Origin: Planctomycetota bacterium
GTDB lineage: Bacteria > Planctomycetota > Phycisphaerae > WQYP01
Direction: 5' to 3'
DNA length: 6,465 bases
Assembly (NCBI GenBank): GCA_021798635.1
Contig: JAJZGH010000263.1
Span: forward strand, 1-6,465
The position numbers and the translations under genes were made by a program. The notes beneath the pieces were generated by a model. That model was not told the origin of the DNA. It did no database searches and saw only the letters and a program-made list of their open reading frames with translations. Below are positions 5,502-6,465 of the stretch, piece after piece. Each line of letters begins with the position of its first letter. The first letter of the stretch is position 1.

Positions 5502-6465
5502 ATGAATACGCTGATTCAATTCTCAAAGCCACTGCTTGCCATCCCTACCGCGACGGCCTGGTATTTGGGTGATTTGGGCGAAGCCGTGGGCAAGCAGCAA
5601 CTCTTCACAAAACAGTCGCCGCAGCGGCTCAAGGCGCTGCGTGAACACGCTTTGATAGAAAGCGCGGTTTCCTCGAACCGGATAGAAGGTGTTGAGGTGG
5701 ACCATAAACGGATCGGGACAGTGCTGTTTGGCAGACCCGTGCTGCGGGACCGCAGCGAGGAGGAGGTGCGCGGTTATCGGGGGGCGCTGGATCTGATCCA
5801 TTCCGAAGGTCGAAAACTGCAAGTATCAGAGAATGTCATTGGACGACTGCATCGGCTGATCCGTGGCGACATCTGGGATGCGGGCAAGTACAAAGAAAAA
5901 GATGGGGATATTATAGAGCGCTATGGCGATGGAAGAACGCGCGTGCGTTTCAGCCCCACCTCGGCGGCGGCAACACCGGCGGCAATGGCGGAGCTGGTAG
6001 ATGCGTGGAAGCGCTGCCAAAAGGAAAAATGGGTGCCTCCATTGATCGCACTGGCGGCTTTCAACCTTGATTTTCTTTGCGTACATCCGTTTCGTGACGG
6101 TAATGGTCGCGTCTCGCGCCTTCTACTGCTTCTCCAGTGTTATCAGCTTGGCCTGGAGGTCGGTAAATACATCAGTATCGAGCGGCTCATAGAGCAGAAC
6201 AAGAGCCGGTATTACGAGACACTGGAGTATGGTTCGCGTGGTTGGCATGAAGGCACACACGATCCGTGGCCATTCATCAACCATATCCTGTTTATTCTGA
6301 AGCAAGCCTATCGGGAGTTTGAGCAGCGTGTCGGCCAGATTGCCGAGCCGAAAGGAATAAAGGCTCAGTTGGTGCGCGATGCTGTGGCAGGACAAGCCGG
6401 TGAATTTCGCGTCACGGACATTGAACGCGCATGTCCGGGCGTAGGGCGGGAGTGGATCCGAGCTG
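5502..6465 (+). CDS. Fic family protein (class II, self-inhibited), 3' end outside window
   Basis: The first 321 codons are present; the right edge cuts the gene. The catalytic Fic loop is HPFRDGNGRVSR (195-206), with His195 as the general base, an acidic residue for Mg2+ (Asp199) and Arg203 for phosphate binding, so AMP transfer from ATP to a protein hydroxyl is expected. An inhibitory (S/T)xxxE(G/N) motif is seen as SNRIEG (58-63; Glu62) ahead of the Fic core, making it a class II self-inhibited enzyme. The N-terminal region (LKALREHALIESAVSSNRIEG) is typical. Near the edge, FRVTDIERACPGVGREWIR is the start of a winged-helix domain, common in Fic proteins that bind DNA. The ATG lies 5 nt after the stop of the methyltransferase remnant. 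Fic genes often ride in restriction islands with helicase and methyltransferase genes; the target here is unknown. Missing: probably some 40-60 residues. Confidence 0.93.
   Translation, partial: MNTLIQFSKPLLAIPTATAWYLGDLGEAVGKQQLFTKQSPQRLKALREHALIESAVSSNRIEGVEVDHKRIGTVLFGRPVLRDRSEEEVRGYRGALDLIHSEGRKLQVSENVIGRLHRLIRGDIWDAGKYKEKDGDIIERYGDGRTRVRFSPTSAAATPAAMAELVDAWKRCQKEKWVPPLIALAAFNLDFLCVHPFRDGNGRVSRLLLLLQCYQLGLEVGKYISIERLIEQNKSRYYETLEYGSRGWHEGTHDPWPFINHILFILKQAYREFEQRVGQIAEPKGIKAQLVRDAVAGQAGEFRVTDIERACPGVGREWIRA

Noticed and set aside
1..6465. CRISPR array, tRNA, insertion sequence or attachment-site repeats
   Set aside because: Read on both strands; no spaced direct repeats, cloverleaf, transposase motif or flanking target duplication was seen.

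Overview
This looks like a bacterial (probably proteobacterial) defence or genomic island, moderately GC-rich. No rRNA, tRNA, CRISPR array or transposase was seen. Taxonomy cannot be fixed from these genes, which are mobile accessory families.

Layout. (1) 2-716, plus strand: the wreck of a large SNF2/DEAD-like helicase. Four recognisable pieces of the protein are joined end to end, in three reading frames, with the intervening domains missing. (2) 717-804: short convergent intergenic stretch. (3) 2549-805, minus strand: a compact three-gene operon. It encodes a TIGR04255-type protein followed by two small conserved-looking proteins of unknown function (ATGA overlap, then a 6-nt gap). (4) 2550-2794: divergent regulatory region with a good sigma70-like promoter for the minus operon, a perfect hairpin just downstream of its start point, and a weaker candidate promoter for the plus side. 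(5) 2795-4587, plus strand: a translationally coupled pair, an OLD/SMC-like AAA ATPase and a small TOPRIM/DUF3226-like protein. (6) 4588-4744: intergenic region with an 18-bp perfect palindrome against an extended -10 promoter. (7) 4745-5497: a 250-residue remnant of a large DNA adenine methyltransferase, with both ends present and the catalytic middle absent. (8) 5502-6465: a Fic-domain AMP-transferase with its own inhibitory motif, running off the right edge.

How it may work together. The helicase, methyltransferase and Fic genes look like parts of one helicase-methyltransferase restriction-type island whose catalytic parts have been lost. Between the helicase and the methyltransferase sit two apparently intact modules, the AAA+TOPRIM pair and the TIGR04255 trio, arranged back to back. 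The AAA+TOPRIM pair has the architecture of two-component nuclease defences (PARIS-, OLD/Gabija-like). The TIGR04255 trio is, as far as I know, functionally undescribed. My reading is that newer defence modules replaced or were nested into a decaying older system. This is inference; the order of events needs comparison with related genomes.
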